NCBI RefSeq assembly: GCF_002119685.1
Contig: NZ_CP021108.1
Location: forward strand, 4,774,001-4,838,000
Length of the DNA stretch: 64,000 bases
Direction: 5' to 3'
Source of the DNA: Bordetella genomosp. 8
Lineage (GTDB): Bacteria; Pseudomonadota; Gammaproteobacteria; Burkholderiales; Burkholderiaceae_B
The position numbers were made by a program, and so were the translations under genes. The notes under the pieces were generated by a model, which was not told the DNA's origin, did not search any database, and saw only the letters and a list, made by a program, of their open reading frames with translations. Positions 26,553 to 35,658 of the stretch are shown one piece after another. The stretch's first letter is position 1. Each line of letters opens with the position of its first letter.

Positions 26553-26851
26553 CCGAACCCCTTCAATGCGTAAACGCCGTTGGGGCGGACTGTAGCGCCC
26601 GACCCTGACATCCGATTGAAATGCGACGAAGTTTCCACGATCTGGATATTTACCCCCGTCAGCCCGGCGGACGCCAGCGGAAAGCGTACTTCCACATGCT
26701 GAAAGCGGCAGCCCGGAGCAAGCGCGCCGGGCCGCGCTGTCAGCATCCTTAAATCCCTATGCCGCCGCCGATATGACACGACGCCGCCCGCACGGCGTGT
26801 AACATCGCCGAGCTTGGGGCCCCGCCCCTCCTTCATTCCGGAGCGACTGCC

Positions 26852-27901
26852 TTGAAATACCGCAAACTCGGCCGTACCGATATCGACGTCAGCCTGATCG
26901 GCCTGGGCACCATGACCTTCGGCGAGCAGAATTCCGAAGCCGATGCACACCAGCAGCTGGACTATGCGCTGGAGCATGGCATCAATCTGGTCGATACCGC
27001 CGAAATGTATCCCGTCCCGCCCAAGGCGGAGACCCAGGGCCGCACCGAAACCTATATCGGCACCTGGATCGCCAAGAGCAAGCGGCGCCAGGACATCGTG
27101 CTGGCCAGCAAGATCGCCGGTCCCGTACGCGACCCCAAACGGCCCGGCCACATCCGCGAAGGCAAGACCTTCCACGATCGCAAGAACCTGACCGCGGCGC
27201 TGGACGCCAGCCTCAAGCGCCTGCAGACCGATTACCTGGACCTGTACCAACTGCACTGGCCCGACCGCACCACCATGACCTTCGGCCAGAACGGCTATCC
27301 GTGGGTCAAGGACGACCACACCATTCCCATCGCGGAAACGCTGTCGGTGCTGCAGGATTTCATCAAGCAGGGCAAGGTGCGCCATATCGGCGTGTCGAAC
27401 GAAACGCCATGGGGCGTGGCCCAGTTCATCCGCCATGCGGAAGTCGATGGCCTGCCCCGCATCGCTTCCATCCAGAATGCCTACAACCTCCTCAATCGGC
27501 TGTTCGAGCAGGGACTGTCGGAATTCGCCCATCATGACGACGTCGGCCTGCTGGCCTATTCGCCGTTGGCCATGGGCATGCTGACGGGCAAGTACGAAAA
27601 CGGCGCGCGGCCGGCGGGCTCGCGCCTGGCGGTGTTTTCGCGCTTCACGCGCTACAACAGCCCGGAAGCCGAAGCGGCCAGCAGCGCCTACGTGGCGCTG
27701 GCCAGGCAGCATGGCCTGACGCCGACCCAGCTGGCGCTCGCTTTCATCAACCAGCAGCCCTTCGTCACCAGCAACCTGATCGGCGCCACGAACCTGGCGC
27801 AGTTGAAGGAAAACATCGAAAGCGTGAACGTCACGCTCGATACGGGCGTCCTCGCGGAAATCGAGGCCATCCATCGCCGCCTGCCCAATCCCGCGCCCTG
27901 A
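26852..27901 (+). CDS. Aldo/keto reductase, Tas-like
   Basis: This 349-residue NADP(H)-dependent reductase has a TIM-barrel fold. The catalytic tetrad is visible: Asp in NLVDTAEMYP, Tyr in the same segment, Lys in VLASKIAGP and His in YQLHWPDR. The YPVPPKAETQGRTE insert after the catalytic Tyr is typical of the Tas/AKR12-14 group. FINQQPFVTSNLIGAT provides the coenzyme-binding end. The physiological carbonyl is unknown. It is monocistronic, followed by a strong terminator. Confidence 0.9.
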   Translation: MKYRKLGRTDIDVSLIGLGTMTFGEQNSEADAHQQLDYALEHGINLVDTAEMYPVPPKAETQGRTETYIGTWIAKSKRRQDIVLASKIAGPVRDPKRPGHIREGKTFHDRKNLTAALDASLKRLQTDYLDLYQLHWPDRTTMTFGQNGYPWVKDDHTIPIAETLSVLQDFIKQGKVRHIGVSNETPWGVAQFIRHAEVDGLPRIASIQNAYNLLNRLFEQGLSEFAHHDDVGLLAYSPLAMGMLTGKYENGARPAGSRLAVFSRFTRYNSPEAEAASSAYVALARQHGLTPTQLALAFINQQPFVTSNLIGATNLAQLKENIESVNVTLDTGVLAEIEAIHRRLPNPAP

Positions 27902-27941
27902 GCCGTCGCGCCCGATACGGCGCCCAGCCCCGCACCGCGGT

Positions 27942-27976
27942 GGCCTTCGAAGCCTGGCTTCGAAGGCCTTTTTTTT
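27942..27976 (+). terminator. Intrinsic terminator after the aldo/keto reductase
   Basis: GGCCTTCGAAG and CTTCGAAGGCC form a perfect 11-bp stem with a 5-nt loop, followed by eight T residues. Confidence 0.9.
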
Positions 27977-28019
27977 GTGCGGCGCGACGTGGCCGAGGCC
28001 TGGCAAATGGACGGTCATA

Positions 28020-28034
28020 TTGATTTGAAATCAA
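28020..28034. promoter_or_regulatory. Palindromic operator TTGATTTGAAATCAA upstream of the aldehyde dehydrogenase
   Basis: Seven-base arms TTGATTT and AAATCAA flank a single G. The site lies about 90 bp before the aldehyde dehydrogenase start. A 13/15 match occurs at 32832-32846 in front of the Bug operon, which suggests that the same regulator binds both. Confidence 0.6.
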
Positions 28035-28121
28035 GATTGACCCATGTGTATCCACGGCGATAGGCTGTTCCAGGCGGTGGCGTGCGACGCCTGCCGATAT
28101 CAACAGCCTGCGAGGGATACG

Positions 28122-29615
28122 ATGAGCGCCAGCGACGAGAACCCCGACCTTTCCAGCCGAGTCGCGGCCGCGCTGCCCACGCGGCGCGCGCTGTACTACG
28201 GCGGGCGCTGGCATGAGCCGCTATCCGGCGCGCAGGCGCGCAGCCTCAATCCCGCCACGCAGGAAGACCTGGGCCCCTATGCCGTCGCGGACGCGGCCGA
28301 CGTCGACGCCGCGGTGCGCGCGGCCGACGCGGCCGCCGGCGCCTGGCGCGCGACGCCGCCGCTGGAACGCGCGGCCCTGCTGCGGCGCGCCGCCGCCATC
28401 GTGCGCGAACACGCCTGGGACCTGGCGCTGATCGACGCCGCCGATTGCGGCAATCCCGTGCGGCAGATGCGCGACGATGCCGTGATCGCCGCGACCCAGC
28501 TGGAGTACTTCGCCGGCCTGGTGCTGGAGCTGAAAGGCGAAACCATCCCCACCCAGAACGGCTCGCTGGACTACACCGTGCGCGAACCGCTGGGCGTGGT
28601 GGCGCGCATCATTCCGTTCAACCACCCCTTCATGTTCGCCGCCGGCAAGATCGCCGCGCCGCTGGCCGCGGGCAATACCGTCATCGTCAAGCCGCCGGAG
28701 CAGGCTCCGTTGTCCAGCCTGCGGCTGTTCGAGCTGATTGGCGATATCTTCCCGCCCGGCGTGCTGAACTGCCTGACGGGCGACCGCGCCACCGGCGCCG
28801 CGCTATCCGCGCACGATGGCGTCGCGGCGGTGGCGCTGATCGGCAGCGTCAACGCCGGCAAGGCCGTCATGCGCACCGCCGCCGACGGGCTGAAGAAGGT
28901 ATTGCTGGAGCTGGGCGGCAAGAACGCCATGCTGGTGTACCCGGACGCCGATCCCGAAAAAACGGCCCTGGGTGCTGTGCGCGGCATGAACTTCACCTGG
29001 TGCGGGCAATCCTGCGGCTCCACCAGCCGCCTGTTCCTGCACGAGTCCGTCCACGACAGCGTGCTGTCCCGCATCGTCGCGCTGACGGCGGACATGCATC
29101 GGCCCGGCCTGCCTACCGATACGCGAACGACCATGGGGGCGCTGGTCTCGCGCGACCAGATGGAAAAGAGCCTGTCGTACATCACGTCCGCCACCGCCGA
29201 AGGCGCCCGCATCGCCCACGGCGGCCGCCGTTGCGAAGACACGGCCTTGCGCAACGGCTATTTCGTCGAACCCACCATCCTGGCCGGGGTCACGCCGGCG
29301 ATGCGCGTGGCGCGCGAGGAAATCTTCGGACCGGTACTCGCCGTCATCAAGTGGTCGGACGAGGACGCCCTGTTCGCCGCCGTCAACGGCGTCGAATACG
29401 GCCTGACAGCCTCCATCTGGACGCGCGACCTGGCCACCGCTCATCGCGCCGCCGCACGCGTGCAGGCCGGGTACGTCTGGATCAACGGCTCATCCAACCA
29501 CTTCATCGGCGCTCCTTTCGGCGGCTACAAGCAGTCCGGCATCGGGCGGGAGGAATGCAAGGAAGAGCTGCTGGAGTTCACGCAGGTCAAGAACATCAAC
29601 GTCACGCTGGACTGA
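28122..29615 (+). CDS. NAD(P)-dependent aldehyde dehydrogenase
   Basis: This 497-residue ALDH-superfamily enzyme has all catalytic residues: Asn167 in IPFNHP, Glu263 in LLELGGKN and Cys298 in WCGQSCGS. The coenzyme region IVKPPEQAP is intact. It oxidises an aldehyde to an acid; Bordetella relatives are often betaine-, vanillin- or hydroxymuconic-type. The ATG at 28122 has GAGGG upstream; the ORF is open further to 28044 but that part is unlike the family. The ThDP enzyme gene follows 17 bp later, so the two form an operon. Confidence 0.9.
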   Translation: MSASDENPDLSSRVAAALPTRRALYYGGRWHEPLSGAQARSLNPATQEDLGPYAVADAADVDAAVRAADAAAGAWRATPPLERAALLRRAAAIVREHAWDLALIDAADCGNPVRQMRDDAVIAATQLEYFAGLVLELKGETIPTQNGSLDYTVREPLGVVARIIPFNHPFMFAAGKIAAPLAAGNTVIVKPPEQAPLSSLRLFELIGDIFPPGVLNCLTGDRATGAALSAHDGVAAVALIGSVNAGKAVMRTAADGLKKVLLELGGKNAMLVYPDADPEKTALGAVRGMNFTWCGQSCGSTSRLFLHESVHDSVLSRIVALTADMHRPGLPTDTRTTMGALVSRDQMEKSLSYITSATAEGARIAHGGRRCEDTALRNGYFVEPTILAGVTPAMRVAREEIFGPVLAVIKWSDEDALFAAVNGVEYGLTASIWTRDLATAHRAAARVQAGYVWINGSSNHFIGAPFGGYKQSGIGREECKEELLEFTQVKNINVTLD

Positions 29616-29632
29616 GGTCCGCGCCTTCCTGG

Positions 29633-31399
29633 ATGCCCATGCAAAACAATCCACCCGCCCCGCGCTGGGGCAGCGACTACCTGGCCAGCCTCATGCGCCA
29701 TATCGGCCTGGAATACGTCGCGCTGAATCCCGGCGCCAGTTTTCGCGGCCTGCACGATAGCCTGGTCAACTACCTGGGCGACGAAGCGCCGCGCATGTTG
29801 ACCGTGCTGCACGAGGAACATGCGGTGGCCATCGCCCATGGCTATGCCAAGGTGACGGGCCGCCCCATGGGCGCGATCCTGCACGCCAACGTCGGGCTGA
29901 TGCACGGTTCCATGGCGATCTTCGATGCCTATTGCGATCGCGTGCCGGTCCTGGTGTTCGGCGCGACCGGTCCCGTGGACACGGCGCGCCGCCGGCCCTG
30001 GATCGATTGGCTGCACACGTCCAAGGATCAGGGCGCGCTGGTGCGCAGCTTCGTCAAATGGGACGCCGAACCGGCGTCGCTGGAAGCCGCGCGCGATGCC
30101 GTACTGCGCGCGCGGCAGATCGCCACCACCCTGCCGCAGGGTCCGGCCTATGTCTGCTTCGACAGTGCACTGCAGGAAGCGCCCTGCCCCGACGCACCGA
30201 CGCTTCCCGTCCTGGAACGCTACCAGCCGCCACGTCCGCCAGGCATATCTGACCAGCTCGCGCGCGAGACCGCGCGCATCCTGTACCAGGCACGACGGCC
30301 GGTCATCCTGGCGGGCCGCGTGTCGCGCGACGAACAGGATTGGCGGCGCCGCGTCGCGCTGGCGGAGCATTGCGGCGCGACGGTATTGACCGACTTCAAG
30401 GTCGGCGCCGCCTTTCCCACGCGCCATCCCCTGCACGGCGCCACGCCGGGATATTTCATGGGACCGGACGGCCTGGCGGTGCTGCGCGAGGCGGACGTGA
30501 TACTGAGCCTGGACTGGGTGGACCTGGCGGGCACGCTGCGGACGGCCTTCGGCACCGACACCGCGCCGGCGCATGTGATCCAGGCGTCGCTGGACCAGAC
30601 GCTGCACAACGGATTCGGTGGCGAGCATCAGGGACTGACGGGCATCGACACCTATCTGATGTGCGACCCGGATGCCTACACCGCCCAGGCGCTGGCCGCG
30701 CTGCCGGCGTTGGGCGCGCCGCGCTGGACGCCGCGTGACATCCCGACGACCGCGCCGGCCCCGCGCGACGACGCGGATGGACCGGACGGCATACCGCTGA
30801 CGGTCTTCGCCCGCGCCATCAGCGCATACCTGCGGCGCAATGCGCCGGCCTGCCTGGTGCGCGCCAACCTGGGATGGCCCGGCGACGCGCACCCCTTCGA
30901 ACATCCGCTGGACTATCTGGGATACGACGGCGGCGCCGGCGTGGGCTCGGGTCCCGGCATGTCGGTGGGTTCGGCGCTCGCCTTGAAAGGCACGGACCGC
31001 CTGCCCGTGGCGGTGCTGGGCGATGGCGATTTCCTGATGGGCGTCACGGCCTTCTGGACGGCCGTCCGCTACGGCATCCCGCTGCTGGCGATCATCGCCA
31101 ACAACCGGTCTTTCTTCAACGATGAAGTGCACCAGGAGAAAGTCGCGATGGTGCGCGACCGGCCGGTTGAAAACAAATGGATAGGACAGCGCCTGGAGAC
31201 ACCGGAAGTCGATATCGCGGCGATGGCCCGCGCGCAGGGCGCGCAGGCCTGGGGAGGTATCGATACGCTTGCCGGGCTGGAGCGCGTGCTCGACGCAGCC
31301 ATCGCCGAGGTCCGCGCCGGGAAAGTCGCGGTCATCGACGTACGCGTCGGACGGGAATACGCGCCGGCCATGGCCAATGCCTTGAAGCGCGGCGATTAG
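29633..31399 (+). CDS. Thiamine-diphosphate-dependent enzyme (acetolactate synthase/benzoylformate decarboxylase-like)
   Basis: This protein of about 588 residues has the three ThDP-enzyme domains. The N-terminal Pyr domain has the conserved Glu in VLHEEHAVAIAHGYAK. A central Rossmann-like domain follows (about 200-335). The C-terminal PP domain has the Mg-ThDP motif GDGDFLMG through to IIANN. It probably decarboxylates or ligates a 2-oxo acid. Following an aldehyde dehydrogenase, a 2-oxo acid decarboxylase giving an aldehyde that the dehydrogenase oxidises is a natural reading. Starts at 29633 and 29639 are both possible; the frame is open far upstream inside the ALDH gene but that part is not coding. 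Confidence 0.85.
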   Translation: MPMQNNPPAPRWGSDYLASLMRHIGLEYVALNPGASFRGLHDSLVNYLGDEAPRMLTVLHEEHAVAIAHGYAKVTGRPMGAILHANVGLMHGSMAIFDAYCDRVPVLVFGATGPVDTARRRPWIDWLHTSKDQGALVRSFVKWDAEPASLEAARDAVLRARQIATTLPQGPAYVCFDSALQEAPCPDAPTLPVLERYQPPRPPGISDQLARETARILYQARRPVILAGRVSRDEQDWRRRVALAEHCGATVLTDFKVGAAFPTRHPLHGATPGYFMGPDGLAVLREADVILSLDWVDLAGTLRTAFGTDTAPAHVIQASLDQTLHNGFGGEHQGLTGIDTYLMCDPDAYTAQALAALPALGAPRWTPRDIPTTAPAPRDDADGPDGIPLTVFARAISAYLRRNAPACLVRANLGWPGDAHPFEHPLDYLGYDGGAGVGSGPGMSVGSALALKGTDRLPVAVLGDGDFLMGVTAFWTAVRYGIPLLAIIANNRSFFNDEVHQEKVAMVRDRPVENKWIGQRLETPEVDIAAMARAQGAQAWGGIDTLAGLERVLDAAIAEVRAGKVAVIDVRVGREYAPAMANALKRGD

Positions 31400-31476
31400 G
31401 ACGCGCGCGACGGGTCGGACCGAGCCAGGCCAGCGCGGCTCGGCCCCGCCGGTCCGGCGTCGCACCGGTCGGATCG

Positions 31477-32757
31477 TCAGGAAGGCCCGATATACCGCGC
31501 GCGTGGCCGCACCAGGAAACCGGCCAGCCGCTGCTCCAGCGCATGCGCCACCCAACCGGCGGCGCGTCCCACCGACATCAGCGCGCCCGGCGCGCCGGCC
31601 GGCGTGGCCAATACCGCGCACAGCACGGCCAGGGCCATCGGCAGGTTCGGCTTCAGGCCCAGCTCTTCATGCGCGCGGTCCACGCACTTCAGCGCCGTCT
31701 TTCCGCGCGCCCCGGCGGGCCCGATCTCGCGCGCAAGTTCCAGCAGCAGCGTCGCGCGCGGGTCGCCTTCGGGATAGAGCGGATGCCCGTAGCCGGGCAC
31801 CGGGCTCTTGCGCGACAGCAGTCCCTTCAGATGATCGAGGTAGGCGTCGGCGGTCTTCGCCTGGGCCAGCGCGACCTCGGCCTGCTCGCAGCCCAGCCCG
31901 GTCAGCATGCCCTCGAAGGCGCCGAGCGCCGTCGTCACGCAGGAAAACAGATCCGCGCCCGCCGATGCCGCGATACGCGCGGCGAAAGTGGCCGGGGCAA
32001 GCTCGTTGTCCGCGCTCAGGATCAAGGCGGCGTCCAGTATGCGCAGCTGCGCCGGTGTGGCCTTGATGCCCAGATTGTCGGCCAGCACACCCGCGATCGA
32101 CCGCGGTGCATCGTGCAGGCCGAAAGCCGGCTTGGCCGCCAGCAAGCCGGTCGCGGCCGCCATCGCCTGGGTCAGCTGCCGCGCCGCGAGCGTGGGCGCG
32201 CCCAACGTGAGCTCCGGATTGCGGCCCAGGCTGGCGGCGTAGGCCTCCACCGCCACCGACAGCAGGCGGCGCGACTGATTGCGCGCCGCCACCTGGGTGA
32301 TGCCGTCGGCAAGTGCCTGGAAGCCCGCCCCCGGACGCGCGGGCTGCCACACGACCGGCGCGTCCGGCAGTATCCCGTTCCACAGCAATTCCGTGCAGTC
32401 TTCGAAGCTGCGGTGCGCGCGCACCAGATCCGCCGCCGATTTGCCGCGATAACGCGGACCGTCGGGACCGATGGCGGTGATCGAGGTCTGCATCACCGCG
32501 TTGCCGCCCCAGCGGATCATCCGCTCCCCGCCCGCCCCGGTCGTCGACCGCGTGCGGCCGCGCGCGCCCAGCGCTTCCAGGTCTTCCACGTAATACAGGT
32601 TGCCTTTGCCGCCCACCGCCGGCACCACGCGTATCCAGCCGCGGCTGACATAGGCATACAGCGTCTGCATCTTGATACCCAGGCGTTCGATCGCCGCACG
32701 GGCGTCCACCAGCGTGCCGGCCGCCTGGCTGGGCGCGTCATCGCGCTCCGCCGGCAT
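31477..32757 (-). CDS. Citrate-synthase-fold protein with N-terminal MerR-like HTH; catalytic residues altered
   Basis: This 426-residue protein has an N-terminal MerR-like helix-turn-helix (about 12-65, IERLGIKMQTLYAYVSRGWI) fused to a citrate-synthase fold. The second catalytic His is kept (VPGYGHPLYPEGDPRA, His325). The usual ADHELN reads ADNELA (Asn251), the PLHGG loop reads MLTGLG, and PN[IV]D before the last helices reads PNLP (Pro373). Two of three classic catalytic residues are therefore replaced. It may be a CoA-ester-sensing regulator or another lyase. The start at 32757 has AGGA 8 nt upstream; ATG 32784 and GTG 32811 are alternatives. It is divergent from the Bug gene. Confidence 0.82.
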   Translation of the reverse strand: MPAERDDAPSQAAGTLVDARAAIERLGIKMQTLYAYVSRGWIRVVPAVGGKGNLYYVEDLEALGARGRTRSTTGAGGERMIRWGGNAVMQTSITAIGPDGPRYRGKSAADLVRAHRSFEDCTELLWNGILPDAPVVWQPARPGAGFQALADGITQVAARNQSRRLLSVAVEAYAASLGRNPELTLGAPTLAARQLTQAMAAATGLLAAKPAFGLHDAPRSIAGVLADNLGIKATPAQLRILDAALILSADNELAPATFAARIAASAGADLFSCVTTALGAFEGMLTGLGCEQAEVALAQAKTADAYLDHLKGLLSRKSPVPGYGHPLYPEGDPRATLLLELAREIGPAGARGKTALKCVDRAHEELGLKPNLPMALAVLCAVLATPAGAPGALMSVGRAAGWVAHALEQRLAGFLVRPRARYIGPS

Positions 32758-32829
32758 GGCGATTTTCCTGCGTGAATTTTCCATCCGGGGTTCCCATGCA
32801 CCGTGACTCACACAGCGAGGCTACAGGTT

Positions 32830-32860
32830 GATTGATTGTAAATCAATCTATACATACATT
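32830..32860. promoter_or_regulatory. Operator/promoter between the citrate-synthase-like gene and the Bug operon
   Basis: GATTGATT and AATCAATC are perfect 8-bp arms (32830-32848). Inside them, 32832-32846 matches the operator at 28020 in 13 of 15 bases. TTGATT (32832-32837) could also be a -35 with TACATT (32855-32860) as -10 at 17-bp spacing, so binding would block the promoter. A partial third copy, TTGATTTGAA, begins at 32859. Confidence 0.6.
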
Positions 32861-32918
32861 GATTTGAATCCTACGATGACATCGCCCATCCATAAAACCA
32901 AGAACCCCGGAGACAAGC

Positions 32919-33959
32919 ATGTACGACCGCCCCGCCCCCTTGCCCAAACCGCCCGCCATCCGCGCGATCCGCGCGTCGATGGCACGCTGGGCGACAGGTC
33001 CCCGGCGCGCCGCGCTGGCATTGCTGCCGGCCGTCATGCTGGCCGGCGCCTGCCAGGCCGCCTATCCCGAACATCCCGTCACCCTGGTGTCCGCCTTCCC
33101 GCCAGGCGGCAGCACGGACGTGATCGGCCGCATGCTGTCGCCCAAGCTGGGCGAGATCTTCAAGCAGACCTTCATCGTGGAGAACCGCGCGGGCGCATCG
33201 GGCAACATCGCCAGCGAATACGTGGTCCGCTCCGCAGGCGACGGCGAAGTCATCCTGATCGGCAACAACACCATGACCGTCAACGCGGCCCTGGGCGTCA
33301 AACAGAACTTCGACCTGCGGAAGGACCTGACCCCCATCATCGCCATTGCGGAAACGCCGGTGGCGCTGGCCGTCAGCAGCAAACTGCCGGTGAATTCCGT
33401 GCAGGAACTGATTGCCTATGGCAAGGCGCATCCCGGCACGCTGAGCTTCTCGTCCTGCGGCACCGGCACCGCGCAGCATTTCGCGGGCGTCGAGTTCGCC
33501 CACCGCGCCGGCATCGATATGGTCCACGTTCCCTACAAGGGCTGCGCGCCGGCCCTGACCGATGGCCTGGGCGGCCAGGTGCCGGTCATGTTCAACGCCA
33601 TCTCGAACATCGATCCGCAGCTCAAGAGCGGCAAGATCAAGCTGCTGGCGGTCGCCACCAAGCACCGCGTCCCCTTCCATCCCGACGTGCCGGCGCTGGC
33701 CGAAATGCCCGGCTTCCAGGACTACGACTTCGCCGTGTGGCTGGGATTCTTCGTCACCGCGAAGACCCCGCAGCCCCTGGTCGACAAGCTGCGCAAGGAA
33801 TTCCTCGCGCTGGCGCGTGAAAAGGAAACCCGCGACGCGCTCACGCAGCGCCTGTTCGTGCCCCTGGACATGGATGGACCGCAACTGCAACAGCAGATCG
33901 CCACCGAACTGGTGAAATGGAAGAAGCTTGCCGATGAATACCACATCACCATCGATTGA
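32919..33959 (+). CDS. Bug-family periplasmic solute-binding protein
   Basis: This 346-residue tripartite tricarboxylate-type receptor has a long N-terminus with a signal peptide (hydrophobic core near ALALLPAVMLAGACQA). A Cys near the cleavage site could even allow lipidation. The family hallmark PPGGSTDVIGRMLSPKLGE binds the ligand carboxylate, and ENRAGASGNIASE follows. No TctA/TctB membrane genes are nearby, as is common for Bug proteins. It heads a five-gene catabolic unit and probably captures that pathway's organic acid. GGAGA precedes the ATG. Confidence 0.9.
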   Translation: MYDRPAPLPKPPAIRAIRASMARWATGPRRAALALLPAVMLAGACQAAYPEHPVTLVSAFPPGGSTDVIGRMLSPKLGEIFKQTFIVENRAGASGNIASEYVVRSAGDGEVILIGNNTMTVNAALGVKQNFDLRKDLTPIIAIAETPVALAVSSKLPVNSVQELIAYGKAHPGTLSFSSCGTGTAQHFAGVEFAHRAGIDMVHVPYKGCAPALTDGLGGQVPVMFNAISNIDPQLKSGKIKLLAVATKHRVPFHPDVPALAEMPGFQDYDFAVWLGFFVTAKTPQPLVDKLRKEFLALAREKETRDALTQRLFVPLDMDGPQLQQQIATELVKWKKLADEYHITID

Positions 33960-34010
33960 CGGCGGCCACCGCGCCGCGCCTTCCCATCCGCACGGATCCG
34001 GGGCCGTCGC

Positions 34011-34607
34011 ATGAGCCACGCCATCCCCCGCCTCCGGCTCGAGGACATGCGGCCGGACCTGGCCGAATACCTGGCTCCGCGCGTGCGGCGGCTGAACTAC
34101 CTGGGCGAACTCTTCCAGGTCAGCGGCCATGCGCCTGGCGTACTGCTTACCTTCATGCAGTTTACCGAGGCGCTGAAGGATGCCCTGCCCGATCGCCTGG
34201 CGGAAACCGCGGTGCTGACCACGGCCACGCTGATGGAAAACGCCTACGAACGCAATCAGCACGAACGGCTGTGCGTGCGCCTGGGCTGCGGCCGCGACTG
34301 GATCGGCGAGGTCGAACGGATGGAGCCCGATCGCGCCACGCTGATGACGGACGCGGAACGCGCGGTGCAGGCCTATGTGATCGCCGCGGTGGCCACGCGC
34401 GGCCTGCGGGCGCAGCATGAATTCGAACGCGTGGCGGCGCTGCTCCCGGCCGATCAGGCCGTGGCGGTGGCCATGCTGGTGGGGCGCTACGTCACGCACG
34501 CGCTGATCGTCAACACCTTCCAGCTATCGCCGCCCGTGCCTTCGATCTGGGAAGACGGCTTCGGCCTGCCGCAAGACGCGGCCGCCGCGCACACCAACAA
34601 GCCATGA
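34011..34607 (+). CDS. Carboxymuconolactone decarboxylase/AhpD-fold protein
   Basis: This 198-residue all-helical protein resembles CMD-family proteins: a long helix with ETAVLTTATLMENAYERNQHERL and a C-terminal VAVAMLVGRYVTHALIVNTF helix. The CxxC of the AhpD peroxidase branch is absent, since only a single Cys-Gly-Arg-like site (LGCGRD) is seen. An isomerase, decarboxylase or lyase role is therefore more likely than a peroxidase role. It is 51 bp after the Bug gene and overlaps the next gene by 4 bp. Confidence 0.78.
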   Translation: MSHAIPRLRLEDMRPDLAEYLAPRVRRLNYLGELFQVSGHAPGVLLTFMQFTEALKDALPDRLAETAVLTTATLMENAYERNQHERLCVRLGCGRDWIGEVERMEPDRATLMTDAERAVQAYVIAAVATRGLRAQHEFERVAALLPADQAVAVAMLVGRYVTHALIVNTFQLSPPVPSIWEDGFGLPQDAAAAHTNKP

Positions 34608-35626
34608 CAGGAACCATGATGAACGCAGACCCCGTCTGGATCACCGAATCGCAGGTCACGTCCCTGCTGACGCTGTCGGAAGCCATACCCGCGCTGGAAC
34701 AGGGCCTGCGGCTGCAGGCACAGGGCCAGGCGGAAAGCATGCCCAAGACCATGCTGCAATTCGGCCGCAACAACCTGCACGCGCTGGGCGCGCGCCTGGG
34801 CGACTACGTCGGCACCAAGACCTGGGCACATACCGAAGGCGGCACCAGCCCGCTGCTGCTGCTGTGGAATGCCGGCGACGGCCAGCTGGCGGCGGTGATC
34901 GAAGCCTTCGCGCTGGGCAACCTGCGCACCGGTGGCACGACCGGCCTGGCCACCGATTGGCTGGCGCGCGCGGACGCGCGGACGCTGGCCATGGCGGGCA
35001 CGGGCAAGCAGGCGCTGTCCCAGGTTGCCGCGGTCCTGGCGGTGCGCGACATCCGCGAGGTGCGGGTCTACAGCCCCACCGCCGCCAGGCGCGAGGACTT
35101 CGCCGCCCGTATCGCCGACGAGTTCGGCGACCGCCAGGTACAAGCACGCGCCTGCACCAGCATGGCCACCGCCTGCGATGGCGCCGATATCGTGACGCTG
35201 GCGACACGCGCACGCGAACCCTTCCTGTCGTCCGCCATGGTAGCGGGCGGCACCCACATCAATGCCATCGGGGCGATCGCGCCGGACCGCGAGGAATTCG
35301 AGCAGGGCGTGTTCGACCGCGCCGCCGCCGTCGTGGTCGACGACCTGTCCAGCGTCCGCGCGCTTTCGCGGGAATTCCGCACGCGCCATGGCGACGACTG
35401 GAGCGGCGTGCAAACCCTGGCCGAGCGCATCCAGCACCAGGACCGGCGGCCGGCGCAGGCCGACCTGACCCTGTTCAAGGCCATGGGCATGGGGATTTCC
35501 GACGTCGCGCTGGGCACCGAAATCCTGCGGCGTGCGCGCCAGCACGGCGTCGGGCGCGCCATGCCGGCGCCGGTCAAGAGCAAACCTCGGTTTTTCGCGA
35601 CGGCGCCAGCCGTCCAGGCCGGCTGA
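34604..35626 (+). CDS. Ornithine cyclodeaminase/mu-crystallin family protein
   Basis: This 340-residue protein has a Rossmann fold (MAGTGKQALSQVAAVLAVRDIREVRVYSP, about 125-155) with the family's N- and C-terminal dimer regions. Family members deaminate and cyclise ornithine, reduce cyclic ketimines or dehydrogenate amino acids with NAD(P). Lys and Asp of the ornithine-specific site cannot be assigned with confidence. Start options are 34604 (ATGA overlap), 34616 and 34619; CAGGA favours 34616. It is within the Bug-cupin-aldolase operon. Confidence 0.83.
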   Translation: MTGTMMNADPVWITESQVTSLLTLSEAIPALEQGLRLQAQGQAESMPKTMLQFGRNNLHALGARLGDYVGTKTWAHTEGGTSPLLLLWNAGDGQLAAVIEAFALGNLRTGGTTGLATDWLARADARTLAMAGTGKQALSQVAAVLAVRDIREVRVYSPTAARREDFAARIADEFGDRQVQARACTSMATACDGADIVTLATRAREPFLSSAMVAGGTHINAIGAIAPDREEFEQGVFDRAAAVVVDDLSSVRALSREFRTRHGDDWSGVQTLAERIQHQDRRPAQADLTLFKAMGMGISDVALGTEILRRARQHGVGRAMPAPVKSKPRFFATAPAVQAG

Positions 35627-35658
35627 TACCGAATCCATACCGATACACGGAGACCTTC

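Noticed and set aside
28445..29632. Upstream extension of the ThDP enzyme frame to 984 residues
   Set aside because: The first 396 codons lie within the ALDH gene in another frame. The ThDP Pyr domain begins at 29633.
31421..31444. CCGAGCC/GGCTCGG inverted repeat between convergent genes
   Set aside because: No T-tract in either direction. It may slow transcription but is not supported as a terminator.
34864..35658. Upstream extension of the bicupin frame
   Set aside because: It overlaps the ornithine-cyclodeaminase-fold gene. The GGAGA site and family start are at 35659.
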